A DNA stretch of 64,000 bases. Source: Microcebus murinus (taxonomy: Eukaryota; Chordata; Mammalia; Primates; Cheirogaleidae). Numbering within the stretch: the first letter of the stretch is position 1; each line of letters begins with the position of its first letter. Position numbers and translations under genes: made by a program. A model generated the notes under the pieces. That model did not search any database. It was not told the DNA's origin and saw only the letters and a program-made list of their open reading frames with translations. Location of the stretch: assembly GCF_040939455.1 (NCBI RefSeq), contig NC_134108.1:19683501-19747500 (forward strand), given 5' to 3'. Below are positions 38,054 through 50,230 of the stretch, piece after piece.

Positions 38054-38139
38054 ATCTGTATTTTTCTTCCAGGAGACCTTTGGAGAGAGACATCAATCCA
38101 ATCTTCAGACTCTGCACTCTAATTTTTCCAGTTCGACCC
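38054..38139 (-). CDS. UTRN: UTRN exon (DMD exon 66 equivalent), EF-hand-like linker
   Basis: This 86-bp exon completes a Thr codon and then encodes [20 protein letters not shown] followed by GLLEEKYR, ending one base into the next codon. It joins the two EF-hand-like units. The acceptor is tttcag|GGGTCG. The donor is AGAT|gtatgt, the weakest in the window (T rather than G at the last exon base). A competing gtaaga lies 4 nt downstream. Only the first donor keeps the frame: using the second would insert GTAT and produce a TAA stop a few codons later. The split codon with the next exon is T|TT (Phe), where I recall human utrophin and dystrophin having Tyr. Confidence 0.96.
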
Positions 38140-39426
38140 CTGAAATTATAAGAATCTTACTGTGTTAAATGCATTGAAAACTGTATACAGTATGTTATTA
38201 ATAATTATTTCTGAATATCTACTTTTTTGAGGGTAAATCATTAAAAAATAATTAGATATTGAAGATGCAATTTTTCTATGCACTTTTAACAATCAATATT
38301 AAACCTTTGCCAAAATTTCACCATGGATTTTAACAGTGTGTTTGGCCAAGACTAAAAGAATACTCAGCCTCAAGTCACTTTACATATAACACATGAACTA
38401 AGAAGAATAAATTAAAGCAAAATGAAAATGATAATTATAAAACTGAAAAGGTTTTACTTTTATAAACACTATAAATTAAAATCTATCTGTTCATAATTGT
38501 AAATACAAGCTTCAAATGAGCTACATAATACATATGGCTTAATACAGTAAGGAAATACTAGTGATATATCTAAAAACAAATGTAAGAAAACTGATTAGAA
38601 AATTAGTTATATACTGAGGAAGTATAACCTGCTGAATACTTAAATACTTATTGTCTTCTTTTACTTTGGTCTCTGTCAATGCAGTTTCTATAAATTACTA
38701 TTGTAATTTTAATAGTCTATGATTTTAGACAGGTGTGAAATCTCTATTTGGGAAAGTATCAAATTATAATTAAAACAGAATGCATTAATTAATCAACACT
38801 AGAAAATAGTTTCATACTATGCTAATGAAAGACTATTTCAACTTCACTTAAAACTTGACTAGACAAAAAATTTTGTCTTTGAAGGTGGAGAATTGACTTT
38901 ATTCCATCACTTATCAAAGAATTACTGAGTTATCTACCAAATGTTAGTCACAGTCCTAGATCCTGGGGATGGAAAAATAACTACAAAAATTAATAAGATA
39001 TGATTCTTGCTATGGAATAACACACATTACAGAGAAAAGTCTTTATTGCTATCTTTATTACTTTGGATTCAGGATTGGTTTTCAATTTAGGTTTTTATTG
39101 TCAATTTTCTTATCATATGTTTTTAATACACAAGCACAGTACACTTAAAACCTATAACCAAATGTTTACATAATTAAATGAATACATAAAATTAAGTAAT
39201 TCATGGTATTTAAAAAACATAACTATTTGTATTATGTAACTTTAACTTAATTATTGCCAAATTATATTTAAATCTTGATTTTATTGATATTTTTACTATT
39301 AATACTAACTGATATACATCCATTTTCAAATTATAAATACTCAAGTAAGTTTCTATATACATATCTGGACATATAAAGTATAAAATAGATTAAGAAGGAA
39401 AACATACTTAGGGATTGGTATGATGT

Positions 39427-39669
39427 ATTTTTTTCTTTTTTTTTTTTTGGAGACAGTCTTACTTTGTTGCCCCAGGTAGCAAACCTTAAACTCCTAGGCT
39501 CAAGGGATCCTCCTGCCTCAGTCTCCCCAGTAGGTGGGACTACAGGTGTGGCCACCATGCTCCGCCAATTTTTTCTATTTTTGGTAGAGATTCCTGACCT
39601 CAAGTGATCCTCCTGTCTTGGCCTCCTAGAGTGCTAGGATTATAGGTGTGAGCCACCATGCCTGGCCTG
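39427..39669 (-). mobile_element. Alu SINE, partly deleted
   Basis: Antisense Alu: T tract, GGAGACAGTCTTACTTTGTT, CCTCAGTCTCCCCAGTAGGT, then a shortened left arm ending GTGAGCCACCATGCCTGGCC. About 60 bp is missing compared with a full dimer, mainly in the left arm and linker. ATGTATTTT near both ends may be the target-site duplication. Confidence 0.88.
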
Positions 39670-40229
39670 GTGAAATGTATTTTCAAAATAATCCTTTAAT
39701 AGCCTAGAGTTTATAATTTATATTGTATCATCCCCAATAAACTTATTGAGCCCTTACTAGGTATGTGTACAACATTCAGAATTGACCCATGAGAGAATTA
39801 ATACTTAATAGTAAAATAAATATAGCCCTTAGAAGCAGAATTTCTAAATTAATATACCCATTCAAATTTCTCACAATTACAGAAATACTAGTTGCAAATT
39901 AACCCTACAGTGAGCCATGCTACAAACTGTGTTTCTATTTTATATTTTTTAGGAGTTTCCTAATTATCAGATGAAATAGACAATGTTTGTTTTCTTCCTT
40001 TAAAAAAAATCAGGAAATGTTTACTCCCTGGACACATTCAGACAATAGACTTGAAGAGGATAACAAAAGGCTGTGTGAATGGACTGACATTAGTTTGTGA
40101 ATGTGGCTAAGGATAAAGCAATCTTTAAGGGAAAAATGATCAAAATGATATTCATTAGAGCATGACCTCCACTCTACTGTCACAATAGCAGAGATGAACA
40201 TCATCAAGAAGACAACTGAAACTGTCAAT

Positions 40230-40790
40230 CATCCGTTCATTGCACCATCAATATTATTAAGACTTACTGTGATTCCAGTTTGTTTTGTACTATGGGGACC
40301 AAGAGAAAAGTAGAAGGCACAATTCCTATACATGATGAACTCACACACCAGCTGGGGAGGTAAAACGAGAAAACAGCTAGGGAACACATGAGACCAACTT
40401 TTATGTATGGAAATAAAGAATCAACTACAAGATCACTGTGGCTAAGTAGTCATTACTGATTAGTCTGAGTAGTCATTAGTCTCACAACGTTTAATAGAGA
40501 AGATAAATCCAAAATGAGACATTGAAGGCATGGCTGGACTGTACTAACTAAGAGAAAGTAGAGTATCATAGGAAGAACTTGGACAAGGGGCTAGAGGGAG
40601 GGATATGAGCAGCAGAGATCAGACTCATTAAGGTGGGGTAAGGATTTGCATCAAAGCTAAATGGTTGACCAAGTCGTACAGGTTATGTGGGGCCAGACGA
40701 TAAAGGGTTTTGATGTGCATGGAGACATCTGGATGCAAAAGACAATAGGGAGCCAACAAAATTTATTAGTGAGTGACATTGCCCAATATT
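40230..40790 (-). mobile_element. L2 LINE fragment, diverged
   Basis: CCTATACATGATGAACTCAC followed downstream by GGGCCAGACGATAAAGGGTT, TTGATGTGCATGGAG, AATAGGGAGCCAACA and GAGTGACATTGCCCAAT follows antisense L2 3' order. Confidence 0.5.
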
Positions 40791-41094
40791 TAAGCATTTG
40801 GTTCCCTGGTAGTTTTCATAAGTAAATCCTGAAATTAGTTTAACTGAAAAGGTATTTACCTTATAAAATTATATCCATCTGGGAATAGTGGGGAAAAATG
40901 ACTAAACACTGTGGCAAATGAGGTTAACATTTTCTGTAGGGAAAAAAATATTTAAAGCAAGGGCCCAGACTAGCTTTAAATCATGATTTAAACGTTTTTG
41001 ATTTCCATTAAATCCAGAAGGAAGATTGTGAAATTAAGACTTTTTAACCTGGGAAAATGAAGACTGAGTGAGGCTGTGAATTCACAAATGGAAT

Positions 41095-41250
41095 CAATTT
41101 CATCTTTGTGAAGTTCTTTTTACATACATTAGTTCATTTGCCCTTCACAATCACCTTCTGTGTGGTAAGCAGAGCAGATATTTTTATCTCGATTTTTTTC
41201 AGATGAGAAATTGAGACGCTAAAGTTAAGTGGCTGCCAACTCACAACAAC
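41095..41250 (-). mobile_element. MIR SINE fragment
   Basis: ACATACATTAGTTCATTTGC, CCCTTCACAATCACCTTCTG, TCAGATGAGAAATTGAGACG and GTTAAGTGGCTGCCAACTCA follow the antisense MIR core. Confidence 0.75.
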
Positions 41251-42324
41251 CAGAACGAAAAATCTAAATTCTTGTCATCCGTGACAGATGAAAATGGATT
41301 TTTTACAAAGTCCAGAATATTAGGAGGAGTTGAGTACATGTTAAAACTTGAAAGAAACAGTGTAGTTAAAATAACTTGTAAAGTACTATTTTTTCTTGAT
41401 ATGGCAATATGGTAAGAATAATCAAAGGACTATCCCCAAAATCTGAATATTAGTTCTATAACTACCACCAATAGGCAGTAAGTGGACAAATTGTCTTGTC
41501 TCACTAGGTCAGTTTTTCAATCAGTACAAATGAAGTGGGCAGAATGGAAGAGCCCCAAAGTCCTTCTACTTTGAGAATTCTATGATCTACTGTGTACATT
41601 CATTACTCATTATTTCAAGAGCTGGTTGAAGCTGAAAACAACAGTTCTGGCTGCATCATACTATGAAAAACAAGGCAGTCAAGAATATATGATTAATGAA
41701 TGAATGTCAAAAGAGCCGAAGGAAATGGAAGTGTTAGAACAAGGTACCATTTCTAAGGTGCACAGACATCTCAGAGATCCACAATGTCCTGGCATATTGG
41801 AAGGAGTAGAGCATAGTTTTGATCAGATTCTCAAAGAAAATTATGGCTTCAAAAGAGTTAATGAGTATTGGATAGATAAATAATTAAGTCACAGTTATTA
41901 GAGAAACTTGGGTAATCAACTCTGGCCATCTGAAAGACTACCATCACAAGAGTAACTGTTTTTTGTTTTTGTTTAAGTTCATCTATGGTACATTTCTTCA
42001 AGACAGAAAGCTAGACTGAATGGGCACCATTCTGACCCAGCAAAGTCTTTGCTATATTTCTTTGGCATAGAAGGGAGATAAACCCTGAAAGGCTTTTTTC
42101 CCTTTAAAAAGAAAAATGACAAATTTCAAGATACTGTCTTTCTGGATAAGAAACAGTACCGTCGTGTAGCATTTCCCATGTGTTCACATTTGATTGTGGG
42201 AAGTGAAACTATGTCAACATGTAACTCCCTAGAATAGGAATCACAACATTTCACACGCTGCTTCCTTCCCAGCGAAGTGGCACTATTCCCTTTGCCCTGT
42301 CCAGTGAAAGCAGCATACGTGTGC

Positions 42325-42560
42325 ATTATGCACCGAACTGTGTCTTCTTAAAATTCACATGTTCAAGTCGTAACTCCCAGAACCTCAGAATGTGATCATA
42401 TTTAAAGACAGAAACTTTAAAGACGTAATTAATTTAAAATGTGGTCATTAGAATGGGCTCTAATCCGATATGATCAGTGTCCTTATAGGAAGAGGAGATA
42501 CACACACAGCACAGAGGAAAAGCCATTGTGAAAACACAGGGAGAACATGGCCATTCATTC
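42325..42560 (+). mobile_element. MLT1-like LTR fragment
   Basis: AAAATTCACATGTTCAAGTC, TCAGAATGTGATCATATTTA, GGCTCTAATCCGATATGATC and GTGTCCTTATAGGAAGAGGA follow the sense order of MLT1 LTRs. The 3' third is missing or degraded. Confidence 0.8.
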
Positions 42561-43039
42561 ATACATGAGGGAAGGCAATATAACTTCCTTTCCAGTCCTT
42601 CTTTAAAATGTGGTGCACGGTGTTAAAGCCCTCTACCACACCCTACAGAGCTGAATGGAGTTCCTAAGTATTCTATGAATTCATTAATAGCCACCTTCCT
42701 GGGACTTAAAATTAAGGAATAGGTTTTGCAGTTAAAACACCTAATTGGCCAACTATTTCGATGAATTTATTATAGAAAATGTCTCTTTTGAGGATTTAAA
42801 AATATTGAAAAGCAACCTAATAGTGGATCAATGCTAATGGTAATATTTTACCCAAAGAGAATAGAAAATTTGCATCAAAAAGAAATATATTAAAAAATAT
42901 CAGATGGTAACTGAGACTCATGTTTCAGTGAGTTTCTTAAGAGCCCTCAAGCACATAATGGTTATTTGGTTATTAAAAAAAAAAAAAGATTTTGTTATGA
43001 TAATTGTGAACATTGAAAGATAAAAGTTCTTTCTAATTA

Positions 43040-43350
43040 ATAAAATAGGGAGGGGAGGATAGGGAGAGGTTGGTTAATGGATACAAAATTATAGCTAGAT
43101 GGGAAGAATTCCAGTGTTCCATACCACTGTAGGGTGAATACACTTAACAACAATTTATTGCATATTTCCAAAAAGCTAGAGGAGAGAATTTTAAATGTTT
43201 CCAACACAAAGAAATGATAAATGTTTGAGGTGATGGGCATCTTAATTATCCTGATTTGATCTTTACATATTATATACGTGTATCAAAATATCATTCTGTA
43301 CCCCATAAATATGTACAATTATTATATGTGAACTAAAAATAAAAGGAAAA
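43040..43350 (+). mobile_element. L1 3' UTR (L1MA-like)
   Basis: TTGGTTAATGGATACAAAAT, CCACTGTAGGGTGAATACAC, CACAAAGAAATGATAAATGT and TCTGTACCCCATAAATATGT match the standard L1 3' UTR order, ending in AAATAAAAGGAAAA. It has no ORF2 sequence. Confidence 0.88.
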
Positions 43351-44340
43351 TTTAGTTGAGTCATCTCCAAAGCTCTTATCTTGATGACATTTACTTCTTA
43401 TCCAAAATCAATCAGCTGCTAAACATGTACATTTATGAACCATCATCTCTTGTCTCTCTAAATCAAATAAAAGGCTGATAAACACCAATTTTCATATAGT
43501 TAATTAATGCAAAATAACTTTTAGGGTATGAGAGAAAAATAATAGCTAAAATTTTCCTATTTCATCTTTGCATACCTTAGCCCCCTACCAGAAGAATGAA
43601 TAATTCCTCATGTTTCAGAAATGTCAGCCCACAGCAGGTCTTTCTAGAATTGATTATTTCACAAATACATTGTCGCATTCAAAAGGGCCAAATTAACAGC
43701 AAATGAGTTATGCAGGAAGTTGAGAGTGCTCTTTATGTAACAATGAACACCTAATTAAATTATAGATGTTAGAGTGTTCTGTAACATAAATTATCTAAAA
43801 TACCATATATATACATAACCACCATTTATTTACAGCAGTAAATAGAGTTAATAGCAAAAGACAAATTACATTCCATTCTTTGCCATTCAAATCGCCCTTC
43901 AGTTGTCATACAGAGATTATAGAGCACATTATGAGTGAATATTAATAAATCATTTTAATTCATAACAATAAAAAAACAAGATTTTTTTCCTTTCAAAAAA
44001 GAAATACTATAAGACATTATGAAACAAGAAAGAAACTAGGACTTACCTACATTTTTGTTCCCTACCTTTTTGACAAAAAATACTACAAATCTGACAGCCT
44101 TTGTAAATTGAAGCGAAATCTCAAAATAATATTTCTACATTCTATTTTGTTCTGTTGTTTGTTAAGAGCTTAATGATTTGGAAAGTCATTTACTTTCAAT
44201 AATTAACCATAAATATTCCCACTGGGAAATGTCCTTTGAAAGTACTTTTAAAAAAATTCACTTTCAAACATTAGACATTTTCTGTTATCAATGTATTTCA
44301 TTGAATGACAGTATTGTCATGGAAAAAAATACAAACTTAC

Positions 44341-44542
44341 GTGTCATACACATTGAGTAACCAGTTGAGACACATGTCCACACAGAGCGGGACGTTGACC
44401 AGGTCCTTATGCATTTGTTCGAGTCCATCGTAAGTTGTTGTCAGACAGTTGATGACATCTGGAACACTAAGGAGCTGATCATTTTGGTTCAGCTTGTGCT
44501 GTTTGAAAACTTCATTTGTTGTATTCAACTCTAAGAGATCCA
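44341..44542 (-). CDS. UTRN: UTRN exon (DMD exon 65 equivalent), EF-hand-like region 1
   Basis: At 202 bp this is the longest exon in the window and equals DMD exon 65. It reads Leu (split), [20 protein letters not shown], then [12 protein letters not shown] and on to [18 protein letters not shown], ending two bases into a Thr codon. It supplies the first EF-hand-like helical unit (EF1) of the dystroglycan-binding region. The vertebrate family is thought to use it as a structural scaffold rather than a calcium sensor. The motif [15 protein letters not shown] is utrophin-specific. The acceptor is ctaattag, with a weak pyrimidine tract, and the donor is GACAC|gtaagt. An internal ATG gives an apparent ORF here, but that ATG is not a translation start. 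Confidence 0.98.
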
Positions 44543-45169
44543 CTAATTAGGTGAGAAAAAGGATTATGCACAGTCATTACATGACAACAACATTGAAACA
44601 AAAACACTTGTAGTCTCAAGTATTTAGCTCGATTCTTCAATTTAAGAATCTATCCTTTTTTAGCTAATTTCAACTTACAAAGAAATAAACACGTTTCCAT
44701 TCTGACATTTCATCACATTTCCATGCTTTTCAACCTGAACTCTGTTGCTTTTCAGCTTTATCCCATTTTTTTGCTCTTTGTAATACCAATTTTCCTACTT
44801 TCCTTTTCTGACTTTCCCTTCTCTAGGCTCTTTCTGCTTTTAAATATAGAAAGGCATGAATCTTTAAATCCACTCCAAATGGTAGAACATCTCTAATATT
44901 ATACTGCTGTCCTCATCTTAACTCCTGCAAACAACCTGCTCACCAACCTCCCCTTCATCCTTTATATCACTGCCAAACTAACTGTTCCAAGTTTCTTAAC
45001 ATGTACATCATGACAAACAAAGTTCACTGAAGATGCTCAGTTTAAAAAAAAAACAAAATCAAATGGTTCTGTAGAGAAATAATAGTTCTCCACTGCCTAC
45101 TGAATGGAGCCGGATCTATGAGGCCATCACAATCTGGCCCTAACCTGGTTTACTTCCCATGATGCTCTG

Positions 45170-45600
45170 ACTTAGAGGCAACCTGTAGCTGAGGAGGAGG
45201 AGTAGAGGTTCACAGGACAGACCCTGTATCCTTTGGTCTTCATATATTTGCTCCCATCCTTACTCTTCACGTGTAGAACATCCACAGTGGGCATGACTGG
45301 GGCTAGAGCAGGGACGGTGTGCACAGAAGGCCAAGGCAGAGCCCCTGCTCTCAAAGACATACTGGCAACTTTACTAAAAGGAGGAATAACCGTGCCCTGA
45401 GAGAGGAATACACAATTTCTATGAGAACGATTACTGCTAGGGCAGAGGAAGGACAAGTTGGCAAGGCTCTAGGGAGACAAGATTTGAAATGGGCCTTGAA
45501 AAATAGATAAGATGCAAGAGATCCATGCGAAGCAAGGAAAGAATTCTAGGAGTACAGAACTGCTTGAGAAAAGACAAGAATTTAAGCCAAGTCCGGGATG
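45170..45600 (-). mobile_element. L2 LINE fragment
   Basis: GGCAGAGCCCCTGCTCTCAA, GAAATGGGCCTTGAAAAATA and AAAGAATTCTAGGAGTACAG parallel the antisense L2 order ('gcccctgccctca ... tgggccttgaa ... gcattccaggcag'). A separate sense L2-like scrap (AATCTGGCCCTAACCTGG) precedes it at 45090-45165. Confidence 0.5.
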
Positions 45601-45753
45601 CCCGAGGCCTGGTGGACTGCAGTGTGGACTGCAGTGTGGATGGTGTGTGGCTTACACATGGGTGCCGCACGGTTACAGACGGGCCAGGCACACATTGCCC
45701 CTGGGGGCCCACAAAGGCCAGAAGGGGGAGTTTAGACAAAAAAGATGAAAAAA

Positions 45754-45773
45754 ATATATATGTACATATATAT
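45754..45773. repeat. Perfect 20-bp TA-rich palindrome
   Basis: ATATATATGTACATATATAT is self-complementary around GTAC and sits in a short TA tract. Confidence 0.8.
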
Positions 45774-46032
45774 ATCTTTAATTTAGTCAACATTGGGTCA
45801 TTCATTAGCTAACTGAAAACAAGGAAACAAAGAAGATTATCAAACTACCCTGTATTTATACATTTCTTAAGCATGAAGATGACTCTTCCAAATATAAACA
45901 TATGGGTAAGGAAAATTACAGAATCCACATTAATTTAAGGTCTGCTTATAGAAATTATTTTATAAAATTCTTCCTCTATTTCCAATATTTAACATTTTAG
46001 CATTAAAAAGATAAGCTTGGTGGAACTTTTAA

Positions 46033-46062
46033 ATACATACATACATACATATATATGTATAT
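46033..46062. repeat. (ATAC)n/(TA)n microsatellite
   Basis: Four ATAC units pass into ATATATATGTATATA. It is a low-complexity tract. Confidence 0.85.
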
Positions 46063-46529
46063 AAAAACAACTACTTTCTCTTTGCCTGATGTAAAAACTC
46101 TTCCCTCAGAAAATATAATGACATATTTTGACAGTTAACTAAAATGAACAAATAGCTTCCTTTGCATTTATCTATTTTTAACCATTGAATAACCACTAAA
46201 TTGGGATATTTAAAGACATTTATGAAATGTGCTCATGCTAGCTGCTCAAATACCATAGAATTATTTATTTTTTCAAATTATCTACAATGGAAAAGAACTG
46301 CTTTAAAATTTTGCAGATTAAAATGATTTCAAAAACAACTCAACAGGGAAGGCATTCTTTTTAATAAAAAAGAGAAAGAGATAAACATAAAACACCCAAG
46401 TCTGGGTAATAGGCCAATCCATTTCTTTCAGATGTCAAATAAATCCTTGGTAAACTTAAGCTAATAACAAAAATAACTCAACATAAACTTCACGTGAGTT
46501 AGAGATGGTGTCAGGAAAAAAAAAAAACA

Positions 46530-46895
46530 AGAACCCAAAAGGTAGATATGCTCACATTCTAACTCCTAGAACTTTATTTGGAAAAAAGGGTCTTTGCAAA
46601 TGTAATTGAGTTGAGATTATCCTGGACTATCCAGGTAGGTACTAAATCAAAGGTCAAGTGTCCTTATAATCGATAACTAGAGGAGAGAGACGAGAGGAGC
46701 ACATGAATTTGAAGGTAGAGACTTGAGTTGTAGAGTTTCAAGCCAAGGAACACCTGGAGCCACCAGAAGCTGGACTATGCAAGGGAGGATTGTCCCCCAA
46801 AGCCTTCAGAGGGAGCATGACCATACTGACACCCTGATTTTGGACTTTTGGCCTCTAAACCTGTGAGAGAATAAATTATTATTGTTTTAAGCCAA
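46530..46895 (+). mobile_element. MLT1/MaLR-like LTR
   Basis: TCACATTCTAACTCCTAGAA, GGGTCTTTGCAAATGTAATT, TTGAGATTATCCTGGACTAT, GTGTCCTTATAATCGATAAC, and the 3' end with TTTTGGACTTTTGGCCTCTA then AATAAATTATTATTGTTTTA match an old MaLR LTR in sense order. Confidence 0.75.
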
Positions 46896-46966
46896 AAAAC
46901 CCTAGAACCATCTGGAATTTTCATTGTCATTTTCAACACATTTCCTGGTGCTATATAGTTGACCGT

Positions 46967-47402
46967 TGAACAACATGGGTTTGACCTGAGCAGGTTCACT
47001 TATCCATGACTATTTTTCAATAAAAGTTACACCGAGTGTGCCTGCCTCTTCTTCCGCGCCTCTGCCACCCCTGTGACAGCAAGACCGACCCTTCCTTTCC
47101 TCCTCCTCCTCAGCCTACTCAACCAGAAGACAAGGATGGAGACCTTTATGTTGATCAATTTACACTTAATGAATCGTAAATGCATTTTCTCTTCCTTATG
47201 ATTTTCTTAATAACATTTTCTATTCTCTTGCTTAATAGTGTAAGAATACCATATATTATACATATAACATAAAATATGTGTTAACTGATTGTTTATGTTA
47301 TCCGTAAGGCTTCCAGCCAACGGTAGACTAATTAGTAAATTTAGGGGTAGTCAAAAGTTATACGCAGCACCCCGAACCCTCTATTGTTCAAGGGTCAAAT
47401 AT
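46967..47402. mobile_element. Tigger-type (Tc1/mariner-pogo) non-autonomous DNA transposon
   Basis: The terminal inverted repeats read TTGACCGTTGAACAACA at the left and TTGTTCAAGGGTCAA at the right, with TA at both borders as expected for TA-target insertion. The interior includes GGGTTTGACCTGAGCAGGTT. No transposase frame is present. By my recollection it is Tigger2-like. Confidence 0.8.
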
Positions 47403-47431
47403 AGGCTGTTTTCAATTATAAATATCTAGAG

Positions 47432-47622
47432 CAGGGGTCCTCAAACTTTTTAAACAGGAGACCAGTTCACTGTCCCTCAGACTGTTGGCGGGCTGGACTA
47501 TAGTTTAAAAAAAACTATAAACAAATTCCTATGCACACTGTACATATCTCATTTTGAAGTGAAAAGACAAACGGGCAAAAACACCCGCATGTGGCCCACG
47601 GGCTGTAGTCTGAGGACGCCGG
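47432..47622 (+). mobile_element. hAT (Charlie-group) MITE, 8-bp TSD
   Basis: The ends are CAGGGGTCCTCAAACTTTTT and TGTAGTCTGAGGACGCCGG, imperfect terminal inverted repeats. It is flanked by ATCTAGAG (47424-47431) and CTCTAGAG (47623-47630), an 8-bp duplication with one mismatch. The interior contains GTTCACTGTCCCTCAGACTG and a TAGTTTAAAAAAAACTATA hairpin. It has no coding capacity. It is related to the element at 62437. Confidence 0.88.
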
Positions 47623-48299
47623 CTCTAGAGGGTAGGAGAAGAATTCAAATTCCTCCTCCACAGTGCCTGCCAAAGCGAGGTGTTTAATCAAAACACAGGA
47701 GCCACAGAACTACAATTCCCCACAGACACAAAAGACCATATTTAAATACTGCCAAAAGGCATTATGTTTTTTGATTTCCAACATTAATTATGCCAGCAAT
47801 ACAGCACTGCTATTGGATCCCCACATGGCAGAAAGCGACAATAGACCAAATTCCGAAAAGCCAATTTCCTGAATCAGGCTGTCCTTGCATTTCTTTCAGA
47901 AGTCTCCCTGGCTCTACACTCTGTAGCTGTGACAGTAATTTGCCACATCCCATGGACTTTCATGTCTTCAATTTTTAGTGATTTACTCTGACACTTTGCC
48001 TTAGTGTCTAAGCCAAGCATACATCTTTCTGAAGTGTGTCACATTGAGGTACCTTTAAAGCACTGACTACATTTAAATCACAGAAAATTATGATTATGAT
48101 TTTCCCTTTTCAAAGGGAGACAAATGACAGCTCAGTCATGTGGTAAATGAAACACAAACAGCAGAATCATTTTTTATCCAACTTTTAGACTTTTTCTTTA
48201 ATCCTACATATGAGGCACAGGGGATCTAATAGAAATGCATCATCATTCTCTTGTTCTGCAAAACAAAAACAAAAACAAAACTGACACCGGTTAGCACCC

Positions 48300-48960
48300 A
48301 ACCTTGGGCTTGTGTGATTCTTCTTCAGGTCTCAAGCTGTTTCATGTCCTTAGCACTTTTCCTATATCTTCTTCCCAGCACCACAGAAACGCAGTATGCT
48401 CAAAGTTTCCTGTCTGGCTTTTTATCTACTAACCTGATGCCCTCACTCCCGGTCACCACTTCCATTATCACCTCTCTCTCCGATGGCTCCAGATTCTGTT
48501 TTCTCCTTCTGATCTGCCTGAACACTTGATCACACTCCCCTAGGGAATCACACTTCCCTACCACAGCTAGAACTTCTACCTTAACCTGTTCCAAATAAAG
48601 GTTTTGCCTTCTCGTCATGCTGAAATCCACTCTGCAAATTCTGAGCTATCCTAACACCCTCCTGCTTTCAGCCTCCATAAAATTTAGCAACTAACAAATT
48701 CCCCAAGCCATCAGTTTTCCCTCGGGCAGTCTTACAAATCCAGATCCTCATCTCCCACCCTCCTACTCAGCCATTTCAGCCTTGACCAACTTTCGCCTGA
48801 ACTATTTACTCATTTTCTGTTTCCTGTGCCCTTCAGTCTCTCTTAGACATTATCTAAAGCATGTGTCCATCTCCGGCCCTATCTCCAAACTCTCACAAGA
48901 CAGGAAATGGTTCATAGCTCTCCACGCTATAAAGAAAAATATCCAACACTATGAGAGCTT
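48300..48960 (+). mobile_element. L2-like C/T-rich relic
   Basis: A long C/T-rich segment with many short plus-strand open runs, resembling degraded L2 ORF2/3' sequence. Family assignment is weak. Confidence 0.35.
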
Positions 48961-49784
48961 GAGGAACCAAAAAAAAAAAGGAAGAAAGAAAGGAATTTCA
49001 GGAAAGAAATGACCTTTGAATTGACCTAAATTGACTTTAAGGAACTTTCCGGATATTGGACAAGTAGCTAAGCTACTCCATTCAGGATCCATTACTTGAT
49101 GTTCCCTGAACTCCATCCACATATTTGATTCTCACACATACCACTCCCTTTCTTCCTATTCCTGGTTAATAGCCACGTGCTTAAGTTGTCTGTGGCTTTT
49201 ATGGCCTGGCTATTATGTCTGCTACCCAGGGAAACTTGACTTCTTCATGATGAAGGAACTCTCTCCCTCCTCTGAATGCATTTTCCTTTTGCTTCTCTGC
49301 TATTCCTATAACATAAAGTTTTGAAATTGAAATACAAAAGGATATATATAGTTCGTTAATTCATCACATAGCTAAAGATGTAGAATGTCACCAATATTTC
49401 CGAAATCCTCCTTAATCACACCCCCACATAATCACAGGGGTGACCACTGATCTTAGTATTTCACTTTCAGGTTTTAAAAGTTATGTATGCATCTCTAAAT
49501 AATGCAGCATTTAGTTCCGCATGGCTTTGAATTATATACAAATGGAACCAAACTATACAAATTTCTCCTACCACTTAATTTTTTCATTCAATTTTATAAT
49601 TCTAAGATTCAACCATGATGATGCTGATTGCTAGCTCATTTATTTTTGATGCTGTATCATTCCGCATTTATGAATATGCTAAAATTAAACAGGTTTTACT
49701 ATTAAAAAGTGCTGCTATAAATCTCCTTGTACATGTCTTCTGCTGCGCTGCTGTGCAACCTTCAAATTCAAATGCTTTACTCCG

Positions 49785-50230
49785 TATGTCCTAAACAACT
49801 CCTGCTCTGTGCCAGAAACTATATGAGATCCTAAGTGGGGAAGAACACAGAATCACCCCTCCCATGAAAACTTAGTCCACGTGTAGACACAGACACTAAA
49901 TATGTAAATGAATAGAGTAATAAAATTCATGAGTGATACTTTGCCTTAGTGCCTAAGTTAAGCACCGTGACAAGTGCCACATAAGGAAAGAATCAGGTCT
50001 ACAGGGAGCCACGGAAACCATCTTAAAACACGAGTTGCTCAAGCACAAACAGCTAAGACAAAAACTCTTTGGGCAGGAGGAACAGAATACAGAGTTTGCC
50101 ATGTCAATCACCAACTTGATGATGAAATGATGACATCCTGGTGGAGTACAGTGATGGAGGTGGACAGAGAGATGCATCTGGAAAAGGCCATTCCACTCTA
50201 AGGGCAAAAGGAATCTGCTATAAGCAGGGT
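49785..50230 (-). mobile_element. L2 LINE fragment
   Basis: TGCTCTGTGCCAGAAACTAT, GTGGGGAAGAACACAG, and CATGAAAACTTAGTCCACGT then GACACTAAATATGTAAATG follow the antisense L2 3' order. Confidence 0.55.

Larger units (their letters stand above)
38140..44340 (-). other. UTRN intron 65/66
   Basis: This 6.2-kb intron contains an antisense Alu (39427-39669), an L2-like stretch (40230-40790), a MIR (41095-41250), an MLT1-like LTR (42325-42560) and an L1 3' UTR (43040-43350). 38140-39400 and 43350-44330 are A+T-rich and show nothing recognisable. Confidence 0.8.

Noticed and set aside
44337..44543. 68-residue minus ORF starting with ATG over exon 65, as a separate small gene
   Set aside because: It is UTRN exon 65 read from an ATG created at the exon/intron junction. 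The first bases run into the splice acceptor and the protein matches utrophin in the middle of the chain.
45590..45720. Possible CpG island
   Set aside because: It is only about 130 bp long with few CpGs, so it falls well short of island length. It is more likely old L2 sequence.
45437..45812. Overlapping 95-122-residue ORFs on both strands in a G+C-rich patch
   Set aside because: The patch is L2-derived and contains a short tandem duplication (TGTGGACTGCAG). It has no splice sites, known domain or codon signature.
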